64,000 bases of DNA. It comes from Paenibacillus sp. Its GTDB lineage: Bacteria; Bacillota; Bacilli; Paenibacillales; YIM-B00363. Positions 16,298 to 25,138 of this stretch are shown in pieces. A model generated the notes under the pieces. That model did not search any database, was not told the origin of the DNA, and saw only the letters and a list, made by a program, of their open reading frames with translations. Numbering within the stretch: position 1 is the first letter of the stretch; each line of letters starts with the position of its first letter. The position numbers and the translations under genes were made by a program. The DNA lies in contig NZ_JAPSKE010000001.1 in assembly GCF_031177825.1 (NCBI RefSeq), positions 1-64,000 on the forward strand, given 5' to 3'.

Positions 16298-17326
16298 TCA
16301 GGCTCCTTCCATCGATAGAAATAGCTTTCCTTGCTTCACCTTGCCGGCGGTCAGCTCCTGGAACGCTTGGAAGCCCTCGGCCAGAGGCCTCGCTTCCGTC
16401 CAGCCCTCTTCAGTCACGAGTCCGTCGACGAGTAGCCGGACGGCCTCGCGGAAGTCGTGCGCCGTGTAACAGAACGACCCGAGCACCTCGATCTCGCTGC
16501 GAATCGCATGGTTGATCGCCAGCCGCGTCTCGTCGATGCCCAGTCCGATATTCATGACGGTCCCCCCCGGCTGGACGACCGCGAACGCCGCCTCGCGGGT
16601 CGGCTGGAAGCCGGCAGCGTCAATGACGACGTCGATCCCGGCGCCGCCAGCCTCCCGGTTCGCCGCCTCCGCGAGCGACTCCGAACGCGGGTCGACGACG
16701 GCGTCGCATGCGGTCTGCAGCGCGATCTTCAGCCGCTCCGGGTGCGTATCCGCCACGATGACGCGCGCCGCCCCGATCAATCGGGCGACCTTCGCGCATA
16801 GTATGCCGATGCCGCCCGCACCGATGACGAGCACGTTCGGGCGGAAGTGGCGCTGCATCGCGCGCCGCGTCGCCCGCAGCGAGCAGGCGAGAGGCTCGGC
16901 GAGCGCCGCGCGGAACGAATTCATCGCGTCCGGCACCGGTATGACGCTGGCGGCCGGAACCGCCACCCGCTCGCCGAACGCGCCGGGGCGATGAATGCCC
17001 GCGATGCGCCGGGACGCGCATAGTTGCGTATTCCCTTTGATACAGGAGTTGCAGACGCCGCACGAGCTGAGCGGGTTAACGACGACTTTCAGTCCCGGCT
17101 CAAGGCCCGAGACGCGGTCTCCGCTCCCGACGATCCGTCCGCAAAATTCATGTCCCATAATCAGCGGCGGTTTGCGCAAACTGTTGTGTCCCAAATAGCC
17201 TTCGATCTCCGAGCCGCAGATGCCGACCGCTTCCACCTGTACGATGACCTCGTCCTCCGCAGGGGTCGGTTCGGCGACGTTCGCGATTTCCATCGTCTCC
17301 GGCGCCGTCCATACCAATGCCTTCAC
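16298..17326 (-). CDS. Zinc-dependent medium-chain alcohol/polyol dehydrogenase
   Basis: 342 residues. Catalytic zinc ligands are in VGICGSEIEGY (Cys) and IMGHEFCGRIVG (His-Glu). The structural zinc loop is SSCGVCNSCIKGNTQLC with four cysteines. The Rossmann domain has VLVIGAGGIGILCAKVARL and IVADTHPERL, an aspartate that favours NAD. It is close to the sorbitol/threonine dehydrogenase branch, so a secondary hydroxyl on a polyol or amino alcohol is the likely target. The ATG overlaps the aminotransferase stop codon (ATGA), showing tight coupling within the operon. Confidence 0.9.
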   Translation of the reverse strand: MKALVWTAPETMEIANVAEPTPAEDEVIVQVEAVGICGSEIEGYLGHNSLRKPPLIMGHEFCGRIVGSGDRVSGLEPGLKVVVNPLSSCGVCNSCIKGNTQLCASRRIAGIHRPGAFGERVAVPAASVIPVPDAMNSFRAALAEPLACSLRATRRAMQRHFRPNVLVIGAGGIGILCAKVARLIGAARVIVADTHPERLKIALQTACDAVVDPRSESLAEAANREAGGAGIDVVIDAAGFQPTREAAFAVVQPGGTVMNIGLGIDETRLAINHAIRSEIEVLGSFCYTAHDFREAVRLLVDGLVTEEGWTEARPLAEGFQAFQELTAGKVKQGKLFLSMEGA

Positions 17327-18456
17327 TGGCCTTCTCCTCCTATGCAGGCCGGCAACGCGGCCGCCAACCTCTCAATGTCCGCCGTATCGTTGAACGCATG
17401 CACCGAGATGCGCACGCGCCCCTCGCTCCCCATGACGTAGATGCATTTCCGCGCCAGTCGGTCGGCCAACTTCTCCGCTTCTTCATATAAGAAGCTAATA
17501 TTGCCCGCTCGCCGTACCGGATCGTCGGGCGTCGTGACCGCGAGATCCAGCGACTGCAGCAGGCGCATGACCTGCTCCCCGAGCGCAAGTACATGCCGCT
17601 CGATGCGGTCGACGCCTACGTCGAGAAGCAGCCGGGTCGAATGCTCAAGGGCGTACACCGTCGGGTAGCTCGGGTACCCGAGCTCGAAGCGCCGGGCGTC
17701 CGGCTGAAAGTCGAACGACTCGAACTTCTTCCCTGCGGGCCGATCTGCAACGCTCCGCCAGCCGACATAAGGCGGCCGGTAATCGAAGCCGCGCTCCGGG
17801 TTCACGGCCAACACACCGCCGCCGTGCACGCCAAGAAGCCACTTATATGAGCTGCAAACGACGACGTCCGCCAGCTTCAGGTCCACCGGGACGACGCCGA
17901 GCGATTGCGTCGCGTCAAGCACCAGTGCGGCTTTTGTTTTGCGAATGCGGTCGTATAACGTTCTGTAGTCGAAGCGAACGCCCGTCAAGTAACTGACGTG
18001 GCTGGTCAGCACGAGCCTCGTGCGCTCATCCATTCGCTGTAAAATATCGGATTCGTCGATGACCCAATCGCGATGCTCTACAACGCGCACCTCGACTCCT
18101 TCCTTTCGGAGCGCAAGCCAAGGAAGCACGCCGGACGGAAATTCGAGATTATGAATGACGACATTATCCCCGGGCTGCAGTTCGACGGCTCGAGCCAGCA
18201 TTGAAATGACCTCGGATGCGCTCGACATGATCGCGATCTGCTCGGGTTCCCCGTTCAAGAGACGCGCCAGATTCGCTTTACAGCGTTGCTCCGTCCGCGC
18301 GTTCCGCTCCCGTCCTTCGGGACCGAGGCTTCTCGAGATCATATATTCGATAACGGCTCCCAGCACGCCGCGGTGGGTCGGCGTCTCCGCCCCGCTGAAA
18401 AACCACGCGCATTGCTCCAGTCCTACGAAATTCTTCTTATCGATCAGTGCTTTCAT
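17323..18456 (-). CDS. Class V aminotransferase (PLP-dependent)
   Basis: 377 residues of fold-type I. Visible motifs are EQIAIMSSASEVISMLARAV near residue 75, ALVLDATQSLGVVPVDL (Asp contacting the PLP ring) and VVVCSSYKWLLGVHGGG with the Schiff-base lysine at about 205. Relatives include isopenicillin-N epimerase-like enzymes and cysteine desulfurases, but the cysteine loop typical of desulfurases is not evident and no Fe-S genes are nearby. Within this operon deamination or C-N/C-S cleavage of an amino-substituted sugar or amino acid is the natural guess. AGGGAG precedes the ATG. Confidence 0.88.
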   Translation of the reverse strand: MKALIDKKNFVGLEQCAWFFSGAETPTHRGVLGAVIEYMISRSLGPEGRERNARTEQRCKANLARLLNGEPEQIAIMSSASEVISMLARAVELQPGDNVVIHNLEFPSGVLPWLALRKEGVEVRVVEHRDWVIDESDILQRMDERTRLVLTSHVSYLTGVRFDYRTLYDRIRKTKAALVLDATQSLGVVPVDLKLADVVVCSSYKWLLGVHGGGVLAVNPERGFDYRPPYVGWRSVADRPAGKKFESFDFQPDARRFELGYPSYPTVYALEHSTRLLLDVGVDRIERHVLALGEQVMRLLQSLDLAVTTPDDPVRRAGNISFLYEEAEKLADRLARKCIYVMGSEGRVRISVHAFNDTADIERLAAALPACIGGEGQ

Positions 18457-18513
18457 CGGTTTCTCCCTTCGTTGCGGCGATTCGCCGCCTCGACTCCTAT
18501 GCCGAACGCCGAT

Positions 18514-19251
18514 TTACAGGTTCGGAGGAATTTCGAGTCGCTCGAAGCAGCGATGCGCTTTCTCGATGTGTACGTCCGCCCGGTCGAGCAGGAACGGGCC
18601 ATGCCCGGCGAACAAGCGATTCGCGCCGAGCCGGTGCAGCTTCGCCAACGTGTCGGCGTATTCCTCGAGGATGCAATCCCATACGTACTGCACGACTACT
18701 TTGCCGCCGGCGAACACCGTATCTCCGGCGAACAAGTTGCGGCGTCCTCCTTCCTCCCACAGAAAGCACACATGGCCGCGTGCGTGCCCCGGACTGTCGA
18801 TGGTCCGCAGCTCGACGTCGCCGATCCGGATCCGATCGCCATCGGCGAGCGTGCGGGCGACGGGACAGGCCGGGTACCGATAGTCCTGCGGATAGACGCC
18901 GCCCCGCTTGGCATGATCGACGCTCGCCTTCACGGTGTCCCCGCGCTCCAGCCATTCGCCGGTTTCCGCGGAGGCGATGATTTCTATTCCGTACGTATCA
19001 TGGAAATAGCGCGCTCCTGCCGCATGATCCGCATGTGCGTGCGTCAGCAAACAGTACCGGATGCGTTCCGGTCCGATGCCGTCCCGCCGAAGATTGTCGA
19101 CGATGCGCTCCGGCTCGATACCCCCGCCAGCGTCGATCAGCGCACACTCCGTCCCCCCGTCGATCAAGTACACATTGCAATCCGTCGGCTCGCTCAGCTC
19201 CATCCCGAATTTACCGCTGCCGACTAGATAAATACGATCGCTAATCTTCAT
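18514..19251 (-). CDS. Metallo-beta-lactamase-fold hydrolase
   Basis: 245 residues from the ATG at 19251, which has AGGAGG seven bases upstream and overlaps the RidA gene; a longer frame to 19302 lacks a ribosome site. The binuclear metal motif THAHADHAAG is clear, followed by the ligands in DSPGHARGHVCF (His), LFAGDTVFAGG (Asp) and LFAGHGPFLL (His). These resemble glyoxalase II or lactonase-type members that hydrolyse thioesters, esters or lactones. In a catabolic operon with dehydrogenases a lactone or acyl hydrolysis is plausible. No signal peptide, so cytoplasmic. Confidence 0.88.
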   Translation of the reverse strand: MKISDRIYLVGSGKFGMELSEPTDCNVYLIDGGTECALIDAGGGIEPERIVDNLRRDGIGPERIRYCLLTHAHADHAAGARYFHDTYGIEIIASAETGEWLERGDTVKASVDHAKRGGVYPQDYRYPACPVARTLADGDRIRIGDVELRTIDSPGHARGHVCFLWEEGGRRNLFAGDTVFAGGKVVVQYVWDCILEEYADTLAKLHRLGANRLFAGHGPFLLDRADVHIEKAHRCFERLEIPPNL

Positions 19252-19264
19252 CGCGACGCCTCCT

Positions 19265-19657
19265 TCACGACGGGATGTATGCGATGCATTCGATTTCAAC
19301 ACACATCCCCTTCGGGAATTTCACGATCTCGACCGTGCTCCGAGCCGGCGGATCGACGCGGAAATATTCCGAGTAAACGCGGTCGTATTCGGCGAAGCGG
19401 TCCAGATCGTCGAGGAAGGCCGTCACCTTCAATACATGGTCGAGCGAAGAACCGGCCTCCTTCAAGATCACCGATATGTAATCCAATACCGCCCGAGTTT
19501 GTGCGGCGACATCGTCCGGATGCAGCACCCGCTTCTCCCCGCCGAGCTCGAACGGGCACGTGCCCGCGACGTAGACCGTGTCGCCTAGCTTGACCGCTTG
19601 GGAATACGAACCCGCCGGGAGCGGCGCCCGGTCGGTGCGAATGATCTCTTTCTTCAT
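19265..19657 (-). CDS. RidA-family (YjgF/UK114) protein
   Basis: 130 residues, standard length. Conserved features: GSYSQAVKLGDTVYVAGTCP at the start and PPARSTVEIVKFPKGMCVEI at the end, with the arginine that binds the carboxylate of 2-iminoacids. RidA hydrolyses reactive enamine/imine intermediates released by PLP enzymes. Its place two genes before a class V aminotransferase supports an imine-producing step in this pathway. GGGAGGAGA precedes the ATG. It could also be a pathway-specific deaminase of the wider family. Confidence 0.92.
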   Translation of the reverse strand: MKKEIIRTDRAPLPAGSYSQAVKLGDTVYVAGTCPFELGGEKRVLHPDDVAAQTRAVLDYISVILKEAGSSLDHVLKVTAFLDDLDRFAEYDRVYSEYFRVDPPARSTVEIVKFPKGMCVEIECIAYIPS

Positions 19658-19691
19658 AGAAAAATGTCTCCTCCCTTACGCACGATTCAGT

Positions 19692-20837
19692 TCAAGCCCG
19701 GAACGTTCGAGCCAAATCCGAATAAAAGGCGGCCGCCCGCTCCACGTCCGCCACGCGCACCCATTCCTCGCTAGAATGGGCCTGTGCGATCGATCCCGGT
19801 CCGAATACGATGCTCGGGATCCCCTTTAGTCCCTGCAGCTTGCTGGCGTCGCTGCCGTACGTCTCGCCATAGGAACGGGCCGGCAGCCCGAGTCGGGCCG
19901 CGGACGCGGATGCCCGCTTCACCAGCAGTTCTTCCGTCGGCGTATGCAGCGCCCAGTCGAGAAGCAGCGGCTCGACGACGCAGCGGATGCCGCGCGCCGA
20001 ACACCAATCGAGCAGCTCTCGCTCGATACCCGCCATCACTCGATCCGGCGACTCTCCGGGTATGATTCGCCGGTCCACCTCGATCGTGCACCGCTCTGGC
20101 ACAATGTTGATCGCCTTGCCGCCGCGGATTGTGCCGATCGACAAGGTCGCCGGCCCGCACAGCTCGTCTTCAAGCCCGCGAAGCCGGCCCTTGATCTCGT
20201 CCTCCAAGTACGCAACGATGCTGGCCATCGGCACGATCGCGTTCTCGCCCTCGTGCGGAACGGAGCTGTGCGCCGCCTTCCCCTCAGTAGTGACGGAGAA
20301 GCGGACGCAGCCCTTATGCGAGGAGACGATGCGAAGATCGGTCGGCTCGCCGACGACGGCAGCCGAGACCGGCTGCTCCCACTCCAGGAACCGTAAGATG
20401 CCCCGGAAAGCATGTTCTTCGTCGACGGACGCGCACAGCACCAAGTCGGATCGAAGCCCGTCCGGGTTCCGCGCGCATTCCGCCAACGCGTACATCATGG
20501 CGGCCAAGGACCCCTTCGTATCGCATGCGCCCCTGCCGTACAAACGCCCGTCGCGAACGACGGGCCGCAGCGGGTCCGGCATGCTGCCCAGCGAAACGGT
20601 GTCCATGTGCGCCTCGAACAGAAGAACGGACTCGGGAAAGCCGCGTTTGAGCTCGATGATCAGATTGTCCCGGCCTTCAAACACCTGCTGCCGGGTTACC
20701 GACAGCCCCGCCTCTCGGCAATAGCGCTCGATGTAGCGGGACAGCTCCATCTCCCCTTGCGCGTCCTCGCCGTACCGGGGATTCACGCTCTGGATTCGAA
20801 TCAGGTCCTCCAGCAGCGCGACGGCCGGATGCTTCAT
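19692..20837 (-). CDS. M20-family metallo-amidohydrolase (ArgE/DapE type)
   Basis: 381 residues from the ATG at 20837, which overlaps the stop of the preceding gene (ATGA) and has GAGG seven bases upstream; the longer frame is a shadow of that gene. Zinc ligands: LLFEAHMDTVSLG (His), YGRGACDTKGSLAAM (Asp), SVDEEHAFRG (Glu pair), with VGEPTDLRIV following. The lid domain holds KAAHSSVPHEGENA. Members remove acyl groups from amino acids or cleave dipeptides. Beside RidA and an aminotransferase it probably frees an amine from an N-acyl substrate, which is inference. Confidence 0.9.
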   Translation of the reverse strand: MKHPAVALLEDLIRIQSVNPRYGEDAQGEMELSRYIERYCREAGLSVTRQQVFEGRDNLIIELKRGFPESVLLFEAHMDTVSLGSMPDPLRPVVRDGRLYGRGACDTKGSLAAMMYALAECARNPDGLRSDLVLCASVDEEHAFRGILRFLEWEQPVSAAVVGEPTDLRIVSSHKGCVRFSVTTEGKAAHSSVPHEGENAIVPMASIVAYLEDEIKGRLRGLEDELCGPATLSIGTIRGGKAINIVPERCTIEVDRRIIPGESPDRVMAGIERELLDWCSARGIRCVVEPLLLDWALHTPTEELLVKRASASAARLGLPARSYGETYGSDASKLQGLKGIPSIVFGPGSIAQAHSSEEWVRVADVERAAAFYSDLARTFRA

Positions 20838-23056
20838 CGCGCCGCCTCGCCGCCGGAGCGTACGATCGCCAGCGGCTTCGCGGCGGCGATCTTCGGTCCC
20901 CATTCCAGCAGCCATTCCCAAGGCAGGCTTTCCCCGCCGACGATGCGCGGCATGGTCGGATCCGGCGCATATCGCGGACCAAGCGTCTCCGCGAACGTCT
21001 TCTTGTACTCGTTGATGACGCTCGAGATGTAGTACTCCCCGATCGCTACGCCGGTCCAATCATGCGACTGCGTATCGAAATAATGCTCCTTGATAAGCCT
21101 CTCGTCCTCCTCCGCATGACGGAGCGCCGCCAGCGCATGCCGGCGGAGCTCGGTGGCATCCGGGTTCGGCCGTTTTGCGGCTTCGACGTAACGGTTATAG
21201 AACAAGCCGGCGAGCGCGACCTCTCGCATCCGCAGCGCCATGACGCGCGTCGCCCGCAGATTGTCCCGCTGAAGTCGGTTGAGTCCTTCGCTGCTCAGCA
21301 TCGTTTCGATCGCTCGGACAGCCTGCTCCGCCGCCTCGGCGCTGTGCTCCAAATACCGAACCCCTTCCTCTCCCGTATACTTGTTGGGCATGAACGGGAA
21401 GGACGGGAGCTCGGGACAAATTTGCGTCTCATGAATGCACGGTATCGTCCGAATGACGTTCTCATAGATCGGTCCGTTCTTATCGCCGTGCAGATGGCGG
21501 GCGGCATGCGCGAGGAACGCCGCGTTGTCCAGCCTCCAGCAATCCCAACCGTATTGGGCGGTCGCCATAAAAAACAGCTCGTGACCGTACCATTCGAAGC
21601 CGTAGCCGTTAATGGCCGCGCAGCTCGTATTCACAGCGCCTTGGAATTGGAGGATATCGTTCCAAAGATGCTGGAACGCGTAATTTTTCAGCGTGTCCGG
21701 GAATGTATCCGGAATCAGGTACGGGATGCGCCCGAGGCTGGCGGCGAAGCCGCTGCCTTCGCAGTTCCGGGACCAGACGCGCGCAGGTCCGTACACATCG
21801 ACCCACTTCAAGAACTCCCGGTCGTCGTCCTCGAGGCCCGGTGCCCAGAAGAGCACGACCCGCTCGGGCAACCGCTCCTTCCACCGCTCAAGATAGGCGC
21901 GGTCCTTCACGATCGGGGGCTCCCGAAGCCAACGAACGCCGACCAGAGTCTCAGGCTTCAAGACGTCCAGATATGCATGCAGCATATCGACGGTTACGCT
22001 GTGCTTCGCGTCGTTCGGCGGCAAATCGCCGTATTTCCTCTGGCATTCCGCGCACCGGCAAAACCACTGTACCTCTTCACTCTCCTCGAAGACGAGACCG
22101 TTAAAGCCGAGCGACTCGATGCGCTTCACGCTGGCGATCAAGTAATCGCGCACGTCCGGCCGCGAGGTGCACATGGAATCATAATTATTCACATGCCCCG
22201 CCTCGATCAGCTCGGGCGAAAGCACGCTGCGGCTTTCGGGGTACACGACCGGGTACCCGCCGCTGTAGGAGTTCATCCCGATGTAGGCGTAAATCTCGAT
22301 GCCTCTGGCGTTGGCGTAACGGATCATATCGGTCAGGAACGGCTTGCGCAAATTCGGGTGCGTGTACGATACTTCCACCCAGTTGTCGATCTCCGCCGAC
22401 CACGTTTTCATTTTCACGTCGCGAAGCACGGTTTCCGAGTACTCGGGAAACTCGAACGGCCAGAAGCCGTACATCACGATATTGAGCGCGTTGATTTTAT
22501 GACGGAAGCACCAATCGATGAACGATTGCCAACCGTGTTCGTCCCACAGCTGCATGCCGAACCCGACGCGCGCGAAGCCCGCATACCACGTCATCGTCGG
22601 GGAGACGATGCGGCGCTCGATATCCGGTCCGTCCGTCGACTCGAGCGCCGGGATCGGTTGCCCCGCCGCGGCATCGAACAGCTGCACGAGCGTCGCGAGT
22701 CCGTTCAAAGCCCCTTGCGGCTCAAGCGCGTACAGAAGGATCTCCTGTCCCGCGACGCGCAGACGATAGGCTTGACCCGGGAAAGGCAGCGCCTCCAGCT
22801 CCGTCCGCACCTCGTCCGGGATCGACTCCCTGCCCAGCAGGGACAATCCCCCTTGCCGGGGACGATCCGCCCGCTCGACCCGCCCGAAGCCGACGTTCGC
22901 CAGCTCGACGCGGACGACGTCCGCAATGCAGGATAAGGAAGCGTCCGCATAGAACGAAATTGCATGCCCGCCGTCGAACCCGCCGCCGGACAGCGGCGAG
23001 ATCGACTTCGGGGTGGGCAGCAGTCGGGACGTTAAAGCATGGAAATCCGCGAACAT
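20834..23056 (-). CDS. Large glycoside hydrolase-like protein (GH20-like N-terminal domain)
   Basis: 740 residues, no signal peptide, so probably cytoplasmic. Residues ~10-140 resemble the zincin-like domain in front of GH20 and related enzymes (FPGQAYRLRVAGQEILLYAL, GALNGLATLVQLF). From ~150 a barrel-like region has SPTMTWYAGFARVGFGMQLW, HKINALNIVMYG, IEIYAYIGMNSYSG and the acidic cluster LVFEESEEVQWFCRCAECQ, a candidate active site with cysteines nearby. The C-terminal third is helical. I cannot assign a CAZy family with confidence: GH20-like, GH84-like or a novel clade. It is the first enzyme after the importer genes, so it likely opens the imported glycoside. Confidence 0.65.
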   Translation of the reverse strand: MFADFHALTSRLLPTPKSISPLSGGGFDGGHAISFYADASLSCIADVVRVELANVGFGRVERADRPRQGGLSLLGRESIPDEVRTELEALPFPGQAYRLRVAGQEILLYALEPQGALNGLATLVQLFDAAAGQPIPALESTDGPDIERRIVSPTMTWYAGFARVGFGMQLWDEHGWQSFIDWCFRHKINALNIVMYGFWPFEFPEYSETVLRDVKMKTWSAEIDNWVEVSYTHPNLRKPFLTDMIRYANARGIEIYAYIGMNSYSGGYPVVYPESRSVLSPELIEAGHVNNYDSMCTSRPDVRDYLIASVKRIESLGFNGLVFEESEEVQWFCRCAECQRKYGDLPPNDAKHSVTVDMLHAYLDVLKPETLVGVRWLREPPIVKDRAYLERWKERLPERVVLFWAPGLEDDDREFLKWVDVYGPARVWSRNCEGSGFAASLGRIPYLIPDTFPDTLKNYAFQHLWNDILQFQGAVNTSCAAINGYGFEWYGHELFFMATAQYGWDCWRLDNAAFLAHAARHLHGDKNGPIYENVIRTIPCIHETQICPELPSFPFMPNKYTGEEGVRYLEHSAEAAEQAVRAIETMLSSEGLNRLQRDNLRATRVMALRMREVALAGLFYNRYVEAAKRPNPDATELRRHALAALRHAEEDERLIKEHYFDTQSHDWTGVAIGEYYISSVINEYKKTFAETLGPRYAPDPTMPRIVGGESLPWEWLLEWGPKIAAAKPLAIVRSGGEAAR

Positions 23057-23095
23057 ACGCTCATCTCAACTCCCATTCTTATATGAATATTAAGA

Positions 23096-24079
23096 CTATT
23101 CGGTGTAGTATTGATCCACGTTATCCGCATCGATCGGAACGTAGTCGACCAGTTCTTTCTTCTCGAACGTCTGGCCCTCGATCAGGCCGACCGCGACCTC
23201 GACCGCTCGCTTGCCTTCGTCCGTGACGTTGTCGAGCACGGTCGCCGCAAGTCGGCCTTCCTTCACCGCTTTCAACGCGTCGGCGATGCCGTCGATTCCC
23301 ACGACGATGATGTCGGTGCGTCCCGCCGCTTCCACCGCCTGGAGCGCGCCCATCGCCATCTCGTCGTTCTGCGCGGCGATCGCGTTAATTTCCGGAAAGC
23401 GCTGCAGCCAATCCTCAGTAATGCTCATCGCCTCGTCCCGGTTCCAGTTCGCCGTCTGCTGCGTGACCAGTTTGACGTCCGGGTATTGATCGAACAGCTC
23501 CTTCTGCAGGCCCGCGCCCCGCGTAATTTCGGCAGAGTGCCCGATTTGTCCCTGCAGCAGGGCGACATTCCCCTTGCCTCCAAGCTGCTCCGCCAAAATC
23601 TCGCCCATCATGACCCCCGATTGCTCCGGGTCGGTGCCGACGAAGACGTCGTAGTTTTCGTTCTCCGTAAACGTGATCGCTTCGACGAGCGGGATGCCGG
23701 CTTCCTTGACCCGGTCCACCGCAGGACTCGAACCGACCATATCGACGCTATTGAGAATGATGGCGTCGACTCCCCGGGAGATGAGGTTGTCCACTTGATT
23801 CAGCTGCTCTTCGATCTTGTCCTGACTGTCCATCACTAGCAGCTCCACGTCCAGCTCTTCCGCCTTCTCCTGCATCGCTTCTACCAATGACTTGATGAAT
23901 TCATGAGAAAGTCCTTGCGCCGCTACGCCGATCGTGTACTTCGCCGCGTCGCCGTTAGACGCGCCTTCCGCGCCCTCGCCCGCGGACGTTCCCCCTCCGC
24001 CGTTGCTTGCGCATCCGCTGACCATTACAAGCGACAACGCCGCCGCCCCCCACCATTTCCAACCCTTGCTCCGATTCAT
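23096..24079 (-). CDS. RbsB-type sugar-binding lipoprotein of ABC importer
   Basis: 327 residues. The N terminus has a lipobox at LSLVMVSGCASN followed by a Gly/Ser linker. The mature part is a periplasmic-binding-protein type I fold: YTIGVAAQGLSHEFIKSLVE, DQVDNLISRGVDAIILNSVD, and FPEINAIAAQNDEMAMGALQ in the hinge region, as in ribose/galactose-binding proteins. AAGGAGAGG precedes the ATG. It follows the permease gene and precedes the glycosidase-like gene. Binding of a pentose-like or decorated sugar is likely; the specific ligand is unknown. Confidence 0.92.
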   Translation of the reverse strand: MNRSKGWKWWGAAALSLVMVSGCASNGGGGTSAGEGAEGASNGDAAKYTIGVAAQGLSHEFIKSLVEAMQEKAEELDVELLVMDSQDKIEEQLNQVDNLISRGVDAIILNSVDMVGSSPAVDRVKEAGIPLVEAITFTENENYDVFVGTDPEQSGVMMGEILAEQLGGKGNVALLQGQIGHSAEITRGAGLQKELFDQYPDVKLVTQQTANWNRDEAMSITEDWLQRFPEINAIAAQNDEMAMGALQAVEAAGRTDIIVVGIDGIADALKAVKEGRLAATVLDNVTDEGKRAVEVAVGLIEGQTFEKKELVDYVPIDADNVDQYYTE

Positions 24080-24157
24080 CGGTCAACCTCTCCTTAGCCA
24101 TGTTTTTTTATGATCAGACGCAGCTCCTACGAGAAGAGCTAAGCCCCCGAATCCGAT

Positions 24158-25138
24158 TCATTCCCGCTTGGCGCGCTGATCGATGATGACGGCGCCGGCA
24201 ATGATAAGTCCCTTGATGATCTGCTGCCAATAACTCGACACGTCCAACAAGTTCAGACCGTTGTTGATGACGCCGATGATCAGTACGCCTACGATCGTGC
24301 CCATCATCGAGCCGCGTCCGCCGAACAGGCTCGTTCCGCCGATGACGACGGCCGCGATGGCGTCGAGCTCATAGCCCATCCCGCTGTTCGGCTGGCCGGA
24401 GCTGATTCGCGAAGCCAATAAAATGCCCGCCAGCCCCGCCAACAATCCGTTGATCGCGAATACGGCAATCTTCACGCGGTCGACCCGAATGCCGGATACT
24501 CTTGCGGCATTCTCGTTGCCGCCGACGGCGAAAATATAACGTCCGAATTTCGTGCGGTATAGCACGACGCTGACGATCGACGCCACCGCGATAAAGATGA
24601 CGACCGGTACCGGCACAGGCCCGATATACCCTTGACCGAGAAATTTGAACGCAGGCGAATCGATGACGATCGGACGCCCGTTCGTATAGAGCAGCGCGAT
24701 TCCTCTGGCGACTGTCATCATCGCAAGCGTCGCGACGAACGGCGCTACGTTGAGCTTCGCGCTCAACATCCCACTGGCCCCGCCGAATACGCCGCTCGCC
24801 ACCATCCCCGCAAGAAGCGCCAGCAGCAATGCATCCGGACTCTGCGCCACGATGCTCGCGGCGATGACGGCCGACACTGCCATTAGCGAGCCGATCGACA
24901 AGTCGATGCCGGCCGCCAGGATGACTAGCGTCATGCCTACGGCCAGGATGCCGTTAATCGAAACCTGTCTCAACACGTTCATCAGGTTCGTTACGGTCAG
25001 GAACGCGTCCGAAATCAGGCTCAACGTGATGACCGCTAGTAGCAATATGAGAATGAGGCCGTACTTCCGTATCACGCCCTCCGCGAGACCGGAGCTCCCC
25101 CCGGGCCGGTTTGATTTCAGCAATATGCCGTTAAACAC
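24158..25138 (-). CDS. RbsC-type ABC sugar permease
   Basis: 326 residues, about ten membrane helices. Family marks: ILAVGMTLVILAAGIDLSIG in the first third, APFVATLAMMTVARGIALLY in the middle and GGTSLFGGRGSMMGTIVGVL near the end, which contacts the ATPase. The start overlaps the end of the ATPase gene by eight bases. It forms the homodimeric channel with the RbsA-type ATPase and the lipoprotein encoded downstream. Confidence 0.93.
   Translation of the reverse strand: MFNGILLKSNRPGGSSGLAEGVIRKYGLILILLLAVITLSLISDAFLTVTNLMNVLRQVSINGILAVGMTLVILAAGIDLSIGSLMAVSAVIAASIVAQSPDALLLALLAGMVASGVFGGASGMLSAKLNVAPFVATLAMMTVARGIALLYTNGRPIVIDSPAFKFLGQGYIGPVPVPVVIFIAVASIVSVVLYRTKFGRYIFAVGGNENAARVSGIRVDRVKIAVFAINGLLAGLAGILLASRISSGQPNSGMGYELDAIAAVVIGGTSLFGGRGSMMGTIVGVLIIGVINNGLNLLDVSSYWQQIIKGLIIAGAVIIDQRAKRE

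Noticed and set aside
17323..19657. Cysteine desulfurase/Fe-S or sulfur operon around the class V aminotransferase
   Set aside because: No IscU/SufU-like partner is present, and the neighbours are sugar-type dehydrogenases and hydrolases.
21062..22936. 624-codon plus-strand open frame
   Set aside because: It is a GC-rich shadow opposite the glycosidase-like gene, rich in Arg and His as antisense frames are, and has no recognisable domain.
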